This document shows positions 1 through 9,262 of a stretch of DNA of 64,000 nt, one piece after another (the first letter of the stretch is position 1; each line of letters opens with the position of its first letter). A model generated the notes under the pieces. The model did no database searches and was not told the DNA's origin. It saw nothing but the letters and a program-made list of their open reading frames with translations. Position numbers and translations under genes: made by a program. This stretch comes from Micromonospora sp. NBC_01699 (GTDB lineage: Bacteria; Actinomycetota; Actinomycetes; Mycobacteriales; Micromonosporaceae), in contig NZ_CP109199.1 of NCBI RefSeq assembly GCF_036250065.1, positions 3,472,001-3,536,000 of the forward strand. The letters run 5' to 3'.

Positions 1-558
1 GCGCTGGCCCTGTTCGACAAGCTCGGCTACCGCTTCGGCCAGGCGGCGGCGACGCTCAATCTCGGCCACGTCCACTGGCACGTCGCCGAACTGGACGCCG
101 CCGACGAACACTATCGGGACGCGCTCGGACGGTTCCGCGAGCTCGGCGATCGCCGGCACGAGGGCGAGGCGCTGTGCGGACTGGGATCGGTGTGTATCGG
201 GCGGGCACAGCTCGGCCAGGCGCACGACCACCTCAACGAGGCACTTGCCATCGGTGCCGTGGTGGACGACCTGTCGCTGCGCGGGGAGGTACGCCACCGG
301 CTCGGCCTGCTGCGGCTGGCCGAGGGGGAGCCGGAGCTGGCGTTGCGGGACTTCGACCACGCCCGTCGCGTCGACGACCGCTACCTGCAAGCCCGCGCTC
401 GCCACGGCACCGCCCGAGCCGAGTGTGCGTTGGGGCGTCACGACAGCGCCGTGCGTTCCTGGCGCGCGGCGATCGACGGGTTTGCCGCGCTCGGTGTGCC
501 CGACGAGGTGGTCCCGACCTGTCCGATCTGCTCGGCCGGCGTCCAACATCCCGTCTGA
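1..558 (+). CDS. C-terminal part of a TPR-repeat (AfsR/SARP-like) regulator, partial
   Basis: Frame 1 is open from the window edge to a TGA at 556-558, giving the last 185 residues of a longer protein. The visible part is a string of tetratricopeptide-like helical pairs (for example ATLNLGHVHWHVAELDAADE and HRLGLLRLAEGEPELALRDF), as in the C-terminal halves of AfsR/SARP or NB-ARC-TPR transcriptional regulators. The DNA-binding and ATPase parts, if present, lie outside the window, so the regulator call is an inference from the TPR tail. A hairpin (652-691) lies between this gene and the convergent methyltransferase. Confidence 0.6.
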   Translation, partial: ALALFDKLGYRFGQAAATLNLGHVHWHVAELDAADEHYRDALGRFRELGDRRHEGEALCGLGSVCIGRAQLGQAHDHLNEALAIGAVVDDLSLRGEVRHRLGLLRLAEGEPELALRDFDHARRVDDRYLQARARHGTARAECALGRHDSAVRSWRAAIDGFAALGVPDEVVPTCPICSAGVQHPV

Positions 559-651
559 ACCGGGCTTTCTCCCGGTCGGAGCCCCTCTCGGGGAAATTCC
601 AGATTTCCACAGGCTTCGTTCGTGGCGCGCGATTCCCTCCGGCCCGAATCG

Positions 652-691
652 CCGGTCCGTGTTCGCCGTACGCGGTCGAACACCGGACCGG
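652..691. terminator. Hairpin terminator between convergent genes
   Basis: Arms 652-665 (CCGGTCCGTGTTCG) and 677-691 (CGAACACCGGACCGG) pair along their whole length with one bulged G. The hairpin lies between the stop of the TPR gene (558) and the stop of the methyltransferase (729), so it can serve both. There is no U-tract, as is common in actinomycetes. Confidence 0.6.
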
Positions 692-728
692 CTCGGTCCG
701 GCCGCGGGGCCCGGGGCTCGGGCGCCGT

Positions 729-1544
729 TCAGGGGATGCGGGCGACGGCCCCGTACATGCAGATGTCGACCGGGTCCGGTCGGTCGGCGTCGGGGGCGGG
801 TCGCCAGTCGCCCACCGGGACGATGCCCGGGTCGACCAGGTCCAGGCCGGTGAAGAACCGGGCCAGCTCGTCCCGGCTACGGGGTCGGCTCAGTCCGCCG
901 GTCGCGGCGTTGGCCTGCTCCAACCGCTCGACCGCGGCCGCCGGCAGCCCGTCGTACGTGCCGTGGGACATGGCGAGGTAGCTGCCCGACGGCAACGACT
1001 CGACGAGTCGGCCGACGACACCGTACGGGTCCTCGAAGTCCCGTACGAAGTGCAGGATCGCGACCAGCATCAGGCCGACCGGCTGACCCAGGTCCAGGGT
1101 GGCGTGCAACTGCTCGTCGTCCAGGATCGACCCGGGGTCGCGCAGATCCCGTTCGAGGTAGGCCGTCCGGCCCTCCGGCGAGGAGGTGAGCAGGGCCCGA
1201 GCATGGGCCATCACGAGCGGATCGTTGTCCGCGTAGACGATCCGCGACCGGGGTGCGATCCGCTGGGCGACCTCGTGGGTGTTGTCCGCCGTGGGCAGCC
1301 CGGTGCCGATGTCGAGGAACTGGCGGATGCCGGCCTCGCCGGCCAGGAAGCCGACCGCCCGTTGCAGGAACGCCCGGTTCTCCCGGGCGGCCTGCTTGAC
1401 CGTGGGGAACGCGGCGGCGACCTGGTCGCCGGAGAGCCGGTCGGCGGCGAAGTTGTCCTTACCGCCGAGCCAGTAGTTGTAGCGGCGTGCGGGGTGCGCC
1501 ACCGTCGTGTCGAGCCGGCTTGCCGGACCGGGCTGGTCACTCAC
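729..1544 (-). CDS. SAM-dependent methyltransferase, DUF574 family
   Basis: 271 aa. The sequence has the hallmarks of the actinobacterial S-adenosyl methyltransferase family (DUF574): RRYNYWLGGKDNFAADR near the N-terminus and the SAM-binding stretch FLDIGTGLPTADNTHEVA. The family is very abundant in Streptomyces and Micromonospora and its substrates are mostly unknown. The GTG start at 1544 was chosen because CCTCGGAGG sits 6-8 nt upstream and the product begins SDQPGPASRLDTTVAHPARR, as in relatives. Longer versions of this frame run antisense through metE and are not real. It lies downstream of the metE terminator and is probably transcribed on its own. Confidence 0.85.
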   Translation of the reverse strand: MSDQPGPASRLDTTVAHPARRYNYWLGGKDNFAADRLSGDQVAAAFPTVKQAARENRAFLQRAVGFLAGEAGIRQFLDIGTGLPTADNTHEVAQRIAPRSRIVYADNDPLVMAHARALLTSSPEGRTAYLERDLRDPGSILDDEQLHATLDLGQPVGLMLVAILHFVRDFEDPYGVVGRLVESLPSGSYLAMSHGTYDGLPAAAVERLEQANAATGGLSRPRSRDELARFFTGLDLVDPGIVPVGDWRPAPDADRPDPVDICMYGAVARIP

Positions 1545-1651
1545 GGTGCCTCCGAGGGGATGGGTTCCGAGGGGAACGATTATGGACCATCGCCCACATC
1601 TGGTCGATCTCGCACCTCCTCCTCGCGCGGGGGCCCGGAGACCGGGCGGCA

Positions 1652-1687
1652 CGTGGTGGGGCGGCCGGGTGGCGCCGCCCCACCACG
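1652..1687 (-). terminator. metE terminator
   Basis: Perfect 14-bp arms CGTGGTGGGGCGGC (1652-1665) and GCCGCCCCACCACG (1674-1687) with an 8-nt loop lie just beyond the metE stop codon at 1691. Confidence 0.8.
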
Positions 1688-1690
1688 CAC

Positions 1691-3955
1691 TCAGGCGAGG
1701 GTGCCGCGTACCTCGGCGGCCGAGGCGACGAGCCGGGCGAGGGCCTGTTCGACCTCCGCGTACCCGCGGGTCTTCAACCCGCAGTCCGGGTTGACCCAGA
1801 GCCGGTCGGCGGGCACCGCGCGGACCGCCCGGCGCAGCGCGTCGGTGATCTCCGACTGCTCCGGTACGCGGGGCGAGTGGATGTCGTACACGCCCGGCCC
1901 GACGCCGCGCCCGTAGCCGGTGGTGTGCAGGTCGTCCAGGATCTCCATCCTCGACCGGGACGCCTCGATGCTGGTGACGTCGGCGTCGAGGGCGTCGATC
2001 GCGGGCAGGACCTCGCCGAACTCGGAGTAGCACAGGTGGGTGTGGATCTGGGTGCCGTCGCCGACCCCGCTGGTGGCGAGCCGGAACGCCGCCACCGCCC
2101 AGTCGAGGTACGCCTTCTGCTCCGACCGGCGCAACGGCAGGGTTTCCCGCAGTGCCGGCTCGTCGACCTGGATGATCCGGATGCCGGCGGCCTCCAGGTC
2201 CCGTGCCTCGTCCCGCAGCGCCAGCGCCACCTGGTTCGCGGTGTGCGCCAGCGGCTGGTCGGCCCGGACGAACGACCAGGCCAGGATCGTCACCGGCCCG
2301 GTGAGCATGCCCTTGACCGGCCGGTGCGTCAGCGACTGCGCGTAGGTCGACCAGCCCACGGTCATCGCCGCCGGTCGGGCGACGTCGCCGTAGATGATCG
2401 GTGGGCGTACGCACCGGGAGCCGTACGACTGCACCCAGCCGTGCTCGGTGGCGGCGAAGCCGTCGAGCTGCTCGCCGAAGTACTGCACCATGTCGTTGCG
2501 TTCCGGCTCACCGTGGACCAGCACGTCGAGCCCGAGCCGTTCCTGTACGGCGATCACCTGCGCCACCTCGGCGCGCATCCGTTCGGCGTAGCCGGCGTCG
2601 TCGAGGCGACCGGCCCGGTGCGCCGCCCGCGCCCGGCGGAGTTCGTCGGTTTGCGGGAACGACCCGATGGTGGTCGTCGGCAGCGGCGGCAGCCCGAGCC
2701 GGGCCTGCTGCGCGGTTGCCCGTTCGGCGTACGGGCCGCGCCGGAGGTGTTCGGGACCCAGCGCGTCCAGCCGGGCCCGGACCGCGTCGTCGCGCCAGTT
2801 GGCGGGCGTCGCGGGGGCGGGGGCGGGCAGGGCCGCGATTCCGTCGCGCAGCGCCCGGCCGAGCGCCACCACCTCGTCGACCTTCTGCCGGGCGAACGCC
2901 AGCCGGTCCCGCAGTCGTGGGTCGAGGCCGGTTTCGGCGGCCAGGTCGACCGGCACGTGCAGCAGCGAACACGACGTCGACACCGCGACGTGGTCGGCCA
3001 GTCCGGTCAGGATCGCCCCGGTCCCGGCGGCGGCCCGCAGGTCGGTACGCCAGACGTTGCGCCCGTCGACCAGCCCGGCGACGACCGTCCGGCCCGGCAG
3101 CGGACCGTAGGCGGCGAGCCGGTCCAGGTTCCCGGGTCCGGCGACCAGGTCGAGACCGACCGCCTCGACCCGGCTGTCCAGCAGGGCCGGCAACGCGTCG
3201 CCGAGTTCGCCGAAGTAGGACGCGACGAACAGCCGGGGCCGCTGCTCCAGGGCGGCGAGTCGGGTGTACGCGGTCCGTAGCGCGTCGATCTGCTCCGGGT
3301 CGCGGTCGGCGACGTACGCCGGTTCGTCGAGTTGGACCCAGGCCACCCCGGCCGAGGCCAACGCGCCCAGGATGTCGGCGTAGACGTCGACCAGGTCGTC
3401 GAGTCGGTCGAACGGCCGGAACCCGTCCGGTGCGCCGGCGCTCGCCTTGGCCAGCAGCAGGAACGTGGCCGGTCCGACCAGCACCGGTCGGGTGGTGATG
3501 CCGAGCGCCCCGGCCTCGGCGTACTCCCGCAGTGCCTTGTCCGGCAGGGCCACGAAGCTCGTCTCCGGACCGACCTCCGGCACCAGGTAGTGGTAGTTCG
3601 TGTCGAACCACTTGGTCAGCTCCAGGGCCGGCTGCTCGGCCGTGCCCCGGGCCATCGCGAAGTAGGTGTCCAGCTCGCCGAGCCCGAGCCGGCGGAAGCG
3701 GTCCGGGATCGCGCCGATCAGGACCGAGGTGTCGAGCACCTGGTCGTAGTACGAGAACGTGTTCGACGGGACGGCGTCCAGGCCGGCGTCCCGGAGCGTG
3801 CGCCACACCTGCGTACGCAGGCCGGCGGCGGTCTGCTCCAGGGTGTTCGCGTCGATGCGGCCGGCCCAGTAGGACTCGACGGCGTGCTTGAGTTCGCGGT
3901 GCGGACCGATGCGGGGGTAGCCGAGCACTGTGCTCAGCCCGAACGGTGCGGTCAC
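1691..3955 (-). CDS. metE: Cobalamin-independent methionine synthase MetE
   Basis: 754 aa, the usual length of the family. The enzyme transfers a methyl group from 5-methyltetrahydropteroyl-triglutamate to homocysteine to give methionine, without B12. The N-terminus [21 protein letters not shown] matches the MetE start. The C-terminal half carries the zinc/substrate segments [10 protein letters not shown] (His and Cys ligands), IEASRSRME and the final [13 protein letters not shown] with its zinc Cys. The GTG start at 3955 was chosen because the protein then begins at the conserved position, with AAGGA about 10 nt upstream. A cobalamin riboswitch (4088-4240) lies 132 nt upstream of the start, so expression should fall when B12 is plentiful and a B12-dependent MetH can take over. 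The perfect hairpin at 1652-1687 ends the transcript. Confidence 0.97.
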   Translation of the reverse strand: MTAPFGLSTVLGYPRIGPHRELKHAVESYWAGRIDANTLEQTAAGLRTQVWRTLRDAGLDAVPSNTFSYYDQVLDTSVLIGAIPDRFRRLGLGELDTYFAMARGTAEQPALELTKWFDTNYHYLVPEVGPETSFVALPDKALREYAEAGALGITTRPVLVGPATFLLLAKASAGAPDGFRPFDRLDDLVDVYADILGALASAGVAWVQLDEPAYVADRDPEQIDALRTAYTRLAALEQRPRLFVASYFGELGDALPALLDSRVEAVGLDLVAGPGNLDRLAAYGPLPGRTVVAGLVDGRNVWRTDLRAAAGTGAILTGLADHVAVSTSCSLLHVPVDLAAETGLDPRLRDRLAFARQKVDEVVALGRALRDGIAALPAPAPATPANWRDDAVRARLDALGPEHLRRGPYAERATAQQARLGLPPLPTTTIGSFPQTDELRRARAAHRAGRLDDAGYAERMRAEVAQVIAVQERLGLDVLVHGEPERNDMVQYFGEQLDGFAATEHGWVQSYGSRCVRPPIIYGDVARPAAMTVGWSTYAQSLTHRPVKGMLTGPVTILAWSFVRADQPLAHTANQVALALRDEARDLEAAGIRIIQVDEPALRETLPLRRSEQKAYLDWAVAAFRLATSGVGDGTQIHTHLCYSEFGEVLPAIDALDADVTSIEASRSRMEILDDLHTTGYGRGVGPGVYDIHSPRVPEQSEITDALRRAVRAVPADRLWVNPDCGLKTRGYAEVEQALARLVASAAEVRGTLA

Positions 3956-4087
3956 GAGACGGGTGTCCTTCCCTCGAAGTCGGCCGACGACCACGGGAGG
4001 GAAACGGCAGGGCACGGCGCGACGACCGGCCTCGCCCTGACCCTCCCGAGGGGTCGACGGCGGCGTACGCGGACGCGTACGCGGTGC

Positions 4088-4240
4088 GGGCAGGTCTTCG
4101 GACTCGCGGGCGCGACCGGGGTGACCCGGTCTCCTACTGGCCGTCGCTTCCCAGACGCGTCAGCGTCCAGTGCTCATGACGGCGGTCGTTCCCACTCACC
4201 GCTGCGGGGCAGTCCCGGTTTCACACCGGGTTCCCTCTTA
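4088..4240 (-). promoter_or_regulatory. Cobalamin riboswitch of metE
   Basis: Read on the minus strand, the segment contains the order of conserved B12-riboswitch blocks: GGAACCCGGTG, then CCGGGACTGCCCCGCAGCGG, TGAGTGGGAACGAC, GGGAAGCGACGGCCAGTAGG, and finally GCGAGTCCGAAGACCTGCC. These are the family's characteristic GCCCCGC, GGGAA, GCCAGTAGG and CGAGTCCGAAGACCTGCC elements. The 3' end lies 132 nt before the metE GTG. Binding of adenosylcobalamin should switch metE off. The promoter is expected just beyond, in 4241-4299. The copy upstream of nrdA shares nearly all the core blocks. Confidence 0.93.
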
Positions 4241-4299
4241 CGACGCCCCACCGCGAAAGCGGGGCGAACCAGCACTGCCGCCCATCGTACGCGTCCCGT

Positions 4300-4337
4300 C
4301 CGGTGGTGGGTGGGCCGTCTCACCCACCCACCACCGG
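4300..4337 (-). terminator. nrdAB terminator
   Basis: Perfect 15-bp arms (4300-4314 and 4323-4337, CCGGTGGTGGGTGGG with its complement) and an 8-nt loop lie 8 bp beyond the nrdB stop. The hairpin separates the nrdAB transcript from the metE promoter and riboswitch region. Confidence 0.85.
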
Positions 4338-4344
4338 TCCCCGG

Positions 4345-5364
4345 TCAGAAGTCGTCGTCGAAGCTGACGGTGCCACTCACCCCGACCTGGTACGCCGACA
4401 CCCGGCGTTCGAAGAAGTTCGACAACTCCTGCACGTCCTGGAGCTCCATGAAGGCGAACGGGTTCTTCGAGCCGTACAGCGGGGCGATGTCGAGTTGGGC
4501 CAGCCGGCGGTCGGCGACGTGCTGGAGGTACTCGCGCATGTCCGTCGGGGACATTCCGGAGATGCCCTGTTCGAGCAGGTCCTCGGCGAACTGGACCTCG
4601 CACTCGACGGCCTCGGCGAGCATGTCGCGTACCTGTTGGCGCAGGTCGTCGTCGAACAGGTCCGGTTCCTCCCGGCGGACGGTGTCGACGACGTCGAAGG
4701 CGAACGCCATGTGCATCGACTCGTCCCGGAAGACCCAGTTGGTGCCGGAGGCGAGGCCGTGCAGCAGGCCCCGGGAGCGGAGGAAGTAGACGTAGGCGAA
4801 GGCACCGTAGAAGAACAGGCCCTCGATGCAGGCGGCGAAGCAGATCAGGTTGAGCAGGAACGCGCGGCGGTCGTCGCGGGTCCGCAGTTCGCGCAGCTCG
4901 AAGATGGAGTCGATCCAGCGGAAGCAGAAGTCGGCCTTGCGGCGGATCGAGGGAATGTTCTCGATCGCGTCGAACGCGGCGAACCGCTCGTCCTCGTCCG
5001 GTATGTAGGTGTCGAGCAGGTTGAGGTAGAACTGGACGTGCACGGCCTCCTCGAACAGTTGCCGGGACAGGTAGAGCCGGCCCTCCGGCGAGTTGACGTG
5101 CTGGTAGAGGTTGAGGACCAGGTTGTTCGCGACGATGGTGTCGCCGGTGGCGAAGAAGGCGACCAGGCGGCCGACCAGGTGCCGTTCGGCCGGCGTCAGC
5201 CGGCCGAGGTCAGCCAGGTCCGAGTGCAGGTCGACCTCCTCGACGGTCCAGGTGTTCCTGATCGCGTCCCGGTACCGGTCGAAGAAGTGCGGGTAGCGCA
5301 TCGGCCGCAGGGTCAGGTCCATCCCCGGGTCGAGCAACATGGAGGTCTTGGCGGTGCTCGTCAT
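4345..5364 (-). CDS. nrdB: Class I ribonucleoside-diphosphate reductase, beta subunit NrdB
   Basis: 339 aa. The small subunit holds the di-iron/tyrosyl radical cofactor that starts reduction of NDPs by NrdA. Ligand-type motifs are visible: EEAVHVQFY (Glu and His of the helix pair), FFATGDTIVANN, and DESMHMAFAF near residue 210 with Glu and His ligands. The C-terminal tail ends FDDDF, acidic and aromatic as expected for docking to NrdA. The start at 5364 has GAGG 7 nt upstream. The gene lies 32 nt downstream of nrdA and must be co-transcribed with it. No NrdR or NrdS gene is adjacent. Confidence 0.95.
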   Translation of the reverse strand: MTSTAKTSMLLDPGMDLTLRPMRYPHFFDRYRDAIRNTWTVEEVDLHSDLADLGRLTPAERHLVGRLVAFFATGDTIVANNLVLNLYQHVNSPEGRLYLSRQLFEEAVHVQFYLNLLDTYIPDEDERFAAFDAIENIPSIRRKADFCFRWIDSIFELRELRTRDDRRAFLLNLICFAACIEGLFFYGAFAYVYFLRSRGLLHGLASGTNWVFRDESMHMAFAFDVVDTVRREEPDLFDDDLRQQVRDMLAEAVECEVQFAEDLLEQGISGMSPTDMREYLQHVADRRLAQLDIAPLYGSKNPFAFMELQDVQELSNFFERRVSAYQVGVSGTVSFDDDF

Positions 5365-5396
5365 CGTGTTGCCTCACGTCTGGGTGCGGTCGCGGA

Positions 5397-7796
5397 CTAC
5401 TGGCAGGCTTCGCAGGACTCGGGGTTCTCCAGGGAGCAGGCGAGCGCCTCGTCGGCAGCGACCAGCACCGGCCGGTCGATGGCGACGGTGGCCTGCTGGA
5501 TCCGGGTGGCGGGGCGGGAACGCAGGTAGTAGGTGGTCTTCAGCCCGGACTTCCAGGCGTACAGGTACATCGAGGAGAGCTTGCCGATGTTCGGTGCGCT
5601 CATGAACAGGTTCAGCGACTGACTCTGGTCGATGTAGGGGGAGCGGGCGGCGGCGAGGTCGATCAGCGCCCGCTGCGGAAGTTCCCAGGCGGTACGGAAC
5701 AGCTCGCGTACCTCGGCGGGCAGCGCCGCGATGCCCTGCACCGACCCCTCGGCCCGCCTGATCTCGGTGCGGACCTGCTCGGTCCACTGCCCGAGGTCCT
5801 TGAGCTGTCGGACCAGCGCGGTGTTGATCTGGAGGAACTCGCCGGAGAGGGTCTCCCGCTTGAACAGGTTGGACACCTGCGGCTCGATGCACTCGTAGCA
5901 GCCGGCGATCGACGCGATGGTGGCGGTCGGGGCGATCGCGACCAGCAGCGAGTTACGCAGCCCGTGAGCCGCGATCCGGTCCCGTACGGCGGTCCAGCGC
6001 GCGGTCTGCGTCGGGGCCACCCCCCACAGGTCCGGCTGGAGCCGGCCCCGGGCGGCCCGGGTCTGGTCGTACGCCGGGTGCGGGCCGAACCGTTCGGCCA
6101 GCCCGGCCGAGGTTTCCAGGGCGGTGAGGTAGATCTCCTCGGAGATCCTGGTGGACAGTTCCCTGGCCGGTGGCGAGTCGAACGGCAGCCGGAGCGCGAA
6201 GAACGCGTCCTGCAACCCCATCAGGCCGAGCCCGATCGGCCGCCAGCGGGGGTTGCTCGCCGCCGCCTCGGCGCTCGGGTAGTAGTTGATGTCGATCACC
6301 CGGTCGAGGAAGAGCACGGCGGTGCGTACGGTCTCGCGCAACCGGTCCCAGTCGACATCGTCGCCGGCGACGTGTGCGGCGAGGTTGATCGAGCCGAGGT
6401 TGCAGACCGCCGTCTCGCCGTCGCTGGAAACCTCGACGATCTCGGTGCAGAGGTTCGACAGGTGCACCACGTTGCCGGGCTCGGCGGTCTGGTTGCACAA
6501 CCGGTTCGACGGGTCCTTGAACGTCATCCAGCCGTTTCCGGTCTGGGCCAGGGTGCGCATCATCCGCCCGTACAGGTCGCGGGCCTTGACCTGACGCACG
6601 AACCGGCCGGCGGCCTCGGCGGACCGGTAGGCGGCGTCGAACTCGTCGCCCCACAGGTCGGGCAGTTCGGGCACCTCGGCCGGGTCGAACAGCGACCACG
6701 TCCCGTCCGCCTCGACCCGCCGCATGAACTCGTCCGGGATCCAGTTCGCCAGGTTGAGATTGTGCGTACGCCGGGCGTCCTCGCCGGTGTTGTCGCGCAG
6801 TTCGAGGAACTCCTCGATGTCCGGGTGCCACGGTTCCAGGTAGACGCAGGCCGCACCCTTGCGCCGGCCACCCTGGTTCACCGCGGCGACGCTCGCGTCC
6901 AGGGTGCGCAGCCACGGCACGATCCCGTTCGACAGCCCGTTCGTGCCCCGGATCAGCGCGCCCCGCGAACGCACCCGGGACCAGGCGATGCCGATCCCAC
7001 CGGCGAACTTCGACAGCTTCGCCACCTGGGCGTACCGGTCGTAGATCGAGTCGAGTTCGTCGCGGGGCGAGTCGACCAGGAAGCAGGACGACATCTGGGT
7101 GTGCGCGGTACCGGAGTTGAACAGCGTCGGCGAACTCGGCAGGTACGCCAGCGTCGACATCAGCCGGTAGAACCCGATCGCCTCGGCGGAGGTGTGCGAC
7201 AGGCCGCAGGCGACCCGGAGCAGCCAGTACTGCGGCGTCTCCAGCACCAGCCGACCGGTCGGGTGGCGCAGCAGGTAGCGGTCGTGCACCGTACGCAGCC
7301 CGAAGTACTCGAACCGCAGGTCGGCGGTGGGGTCGACGGCGTCGTCGAGCTTGCGGGCGTTGACCGCGACGAACTGCGCCGTGGTGTCGCCGATCAGCCC
7401 GAGTTCGTGGCCGAGCCGGATCGCCTGGCTGAACGAGGCGATGCCCTGCCCGCGTACCTCCCTGTCGACGTAGCCGGCCAGCAACCGGGCCGCGAGCCGG
7501 GAGTACTGGGGCTCCTCGCCGATCATCTCGGCGGCGGTCTGGATCGACAACCGGTCCAGCTCGGCCGTGGTCGCGCCGTCGTAGAGGCCGCTGATCGTCC
7601 GCGTCGCCACCCGCATCGGGTCGATGTCGTCCAGGTCGTCCGCCCAGCGTTCCACCGCCCGGACGATCTTGTTCACGTCGACGGGTTCCAGTGCGCCGTT
7701 GCGCTTGCGGACCCGCATCTGGGTACGCCGCTGCCCCGGTGCGGGGACCGTGCCGTCCGTCGCCGTACCGCCCGCAGCCAACTCTGTGACCGTCAC
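5397..7796 (-). CDS. nrdA: Class I ribonucleoside-diphosphate reductase, alpha subunit NrdA
   Basis: 799 aa. This is the catalytic subunit, reducing ribonucleoside diphosphates to deoxyribonucleotides. An ATP-cone-like N-terminus (MRVRKRNGALEPVDVNKIVRA region) is present. The active-site cysteines appear in order: SSCFLVDS, then NLCTEIVE (thiyl-radical Cys) and AVCNLGSINL. The C-terminal redox pair CEACQ that is recharged by thioredoxin or glutaredoxin ends the protein. The GTG start at 7796 has GAGGAG at a 6-nt spacing. A cobalamin riboswitch lies 140 nt upstream, so nrdAB should be the B12-scarcity reductase that complements a B12-dependent class II NrdJ encoded elsewhere, as established for Streptomyces coelicolor. 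Confidence 0.96.
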   Translation of the reverse strand: MTVTELAAGGTATDGTVPAPGQRRTQMRVRKRNGALEPVDVNKIVRAVERWADDLDDIDPMRVATRTISGLYDGATTAELDRLSIQTAAEMIGEEPQYSRLAARLLAGYVDREVRGQGIASFSQAIRLGHELGLIGDTTAQFVAVNARKLDDAVDPTADLRFEYFGLRTVHDRYLLRHPTGRLVLETPQYWLLRVACGLSHTSAEAIGFYRLMSTLAYLPSSPTLFNSGTAHTQMSSCFLVDSPRDELDSIYDRYAQVAKLSKFAGGIGIAWSRVRSRGALIRGTNGLSNGIVPWLRTLDASVAAVNQGGRRKGAACVYLEPWHPDIEEFLELRDNTGEDARRTHNLNLANWIPDEFMRRVEADGTWSLFDPAEVPELPDLWGDEFDAAYRSAEAAGRFVRQVKARDLYGRMMRTLAQTGNGWMTFKDPSNRLCNQTAEPGNVVHLSNLCTEIVEVSSDGETAVCNLGSINLAAHVAGDDVDWDRLRETVRTAVLFLDRVIDINYYPSAEAAASNPRWRPIGLGLMGLQDAFFALRLPFDSPPARELSTRISEEIYLTALETSAGLAERFGPHPAYDQTRAARGRLQPDLWGVAPTQTARWTAVRDRIAAHGLRNSLLVAIAPTATIASIAGCYECIEPQVSNLFKRETLSGEFLQINTALVRQLKDLGQWTEQVRTEIRRAEGSVQGIAALPAEVRELFRTAWELPQRALIDLAAARSPYIDQSQSLNLFMSAPNIGKLSSMYLYAWKSGLKTTYYLRSRPATRIQQATVAIDRPVLVAADEALACSLENPESCEACQ

Positions 7797-7936
7797 CTGT
7801 CGCTCCTCGTACTCGCCTCGACGAGGTCCGGAGTGCGCGCAGGCAGGCGGAGACGCACGCCGGGGCGCGCGTCGCAGCCGTCAGCCGTCCCGCGCGGCCT
7901 CGGACCGCCGCGCACGGATGGCCGGCGCGGCGCGGC

Positions 7937-8107
7937 TGGCAGGTCTTCGGACTCGCGGGCACGGCCACGGAAACCCGTGGACCTCCTACCGGCCGTCGCT
8001 TCCCAGGGTTGCCGGCCGAGGCCGGTTGTCCCCCAGTGCTGTGTGACGGCTGTCGTTCCCACTCACCGCTGCGGGGCAGTCCCGGATTCGCACCGGGTTC
8101 CCTCTTG
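7937..8107 (-). promoter_or_regulatory. Cobalamin riboswitch of nrdAB
   Basis: On the minus strand the conserved blocks appear in the expected order: GGAACCCGGTGCGAATCCGG, ACTGCCCCGCAGCGGTGAGT, GGGAACGACAG, GGGAAGCGACGGCCGGTAGG and GCGAGTCCGAAGACCTGCC. These match the metE element closely, with a different variable stem between the GGGAACGAC and GGGAAG blocks. It sits 140 nt upstream of the nrdA GTG. An AT-rich CATATATAGT (minus strand, 8151-8160) just upstream is a plausible -10 box. The rest of the gap from 8161 to 8276 shows nothing else I can support. Confidence 0.93.
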
Positions 8108-8147
8108 CCTCGGCCGGGTTGGATGCCCGGCCGAACCAGTCGTGCCA

Positions 8148-8160
8148 CGGACTATATATG
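8148..8160 (-). promoter_or_regulatory. Probable -10 region of the nrdAB riboswitch transcript
   Basis: The minus-strand sequence CATATATAGTCCG is the only AT-rich run upstream of the riboswitch. TATAGT fits a sigma-70 -10 box about 45 nt before the first conserved riboswitch block. No clear -35 box was seen. Confidence 0.4.
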
Positions 8161-8276
8161 GGGGAGGCGCGGATGCTGAACACCAGATGTCGTACCGGAG
8201 TGTCGGCGGAACGGATTCGAAGCACCGGCCGCCCGGTCTCGACCGGACGAGCGTGACCGGGTGCCGACGCGGCCGG

Positions 8277-9194
8277 TCAGCGGGCGAAGGTCACGCCGGT
8301 GAGGCGCTCGCTGTCGGCCCACAGCCGCTCTCCCTCGGCCGGGTCGTCGGCGCCGCGCGGCAGGGTGACCGGCTTCGGCGTGCCGGTGGTCTGGTTGCGC
8401 GCGGCGGGGCCGATGAACGCTCCACTGCGGACGTCGGGGCTGGTCGCGGCGTAGAGGCTGGGCCATGCCGCGCCCTGCGGCGAACCCATCAGAAACTTCT
8501 CCATCACCCCGGTCAGGGCCCGGACGACCGGTCCCCGGGTGTGCTGTTGCAGGTTGGTCATGGCGGCGCCGGGATGGATCACGACGGGGGTGATGGTCGT
8601 CCCGGCGAGGCGTCGGGCGAGTTCGCGGGTGAAGACGACGTTCGCGCGCTTGGACTTCGCGTACGCGGCCATCGGGCGGTAGCGCTGCTCGCTCATCAGG
8701 TCGGTCAGCGCCCCGCTGGGCCACTTCGCCGCGATCGCGCTGACCGTCACTATGCGGGCGGCGGGGGAGCGACGCAGGGCCGGCATGACCTGGGCGGTGA
8801 GCGCGAAGTGGCCGAGGTGGTTGGTCCCGAAGGTCAGCTCGAACCCGTCCCGGGTGGTTCGGCGTTGCGGGATGTTCATCACTCCGGCGTTGTTGACCAG
8901 CAGGTCGAGCGTTGTGCTGGCGGCGATCCGGGTGGCCGCCTCCCGGATCGAGGCCAGCTCGCCGAGGTCGAGGACCAGGGTCTCCAGCTTCGCGGCCGGC
9001 ATCTCGGCGTGCAGGGTGCGTACCGCCTCGTCGAGTTTGGCCCGGCTCCGGCCGGCGAGGATCACCCGTGCTCCGCGCCGGGCGAGCACGCGGGCAGTCT
9101 CCAGCCCGATTCCGCTGTTCGCGCCCGTGATCAGGGCGGTACGACCGGTCTGGTCGGCGATCGTCTCGGGGGTCCAGTGGTCGTGGGTTCTCAT
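8277..9194 (-). CDS. Short-chain dehydrogenase/reductase (SDR)
   Basis: 305 aa. A classical Rossmann-fold NAD(P)-dependent oxidoreductase: ALITGANSGIGLETARVLARRGA gives the TGxxxGIG cofactor motif, LLVNNAGVMN the NNAG motif, VSAIAA the active-site Ser region, and YAKSKRANVVF the YxxxK catalytic pair. The substrate cannot be read from the sequence; retinol-dehydrogenase/WWOX-like SDRs look closest. The ATG at 9194 is preferred over an upstream ATG at 9218 because GAAGGAG lies 6 nt upstream. The gene diverges from a TetR-family gene, and two TetR-type palindromes lie between them, so it is probably the TetR target. Confidence 0.88.
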   Translation of the reverse strand: MRTHDHWTPETIADQTGRTALITGANSGIGLETARVLARRGARVILAGRSRAKLDEAVRTLHAEMPAAKLETLVLDLGELASIREAATRIAASTTLDLLVNNAGVMNIPQRRTTRDGFELTFGTNHLGHFALTAQVMPALRRSPAARIVTVSAIAAKWPSGALTDLMSEQRYRPMAAYAKSKRANVVFTRELARRLAGTTITPVVIHPGAAMTNLQQHTRGPVVRALTGVMEKFLMGSPQGAAWPSLYAATSPDVRSGAFIGPAARNQTTGTPKPVTLPRGADDPAEGERLWADSERLTGVTFAR

Positions 9195-9209
9195 CCGAGT
9201 CTCCTTCGT

Positions 9210-9223
9210 AATGAACATTCATT
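9210..9223. promoter_or_regulatory. TetR-type operator, SDR side
   Basis: AATGAA-CA-TTCATT is an inverted repeat with perfect 6-bp arms lying 16 bp upstream of the SDR start. It shares the core TGAACnTTCA with a second site 53 bp away. Confidence 0.6.
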
Positions 9224-9262
9224 CAATAACCCGACGCTATCTGCTGCCGGTCCGGCTTGTCA

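Noticed and set aside
1545-2414. Extension of the DUF574 methyltransferase frame upstream through metE
   Set aside because: The extra 290 residues are Arg/Gly/Pro-rich and antisense-like within metE; the GTG at 1544 has a good ribosome site and the family N-terminus.
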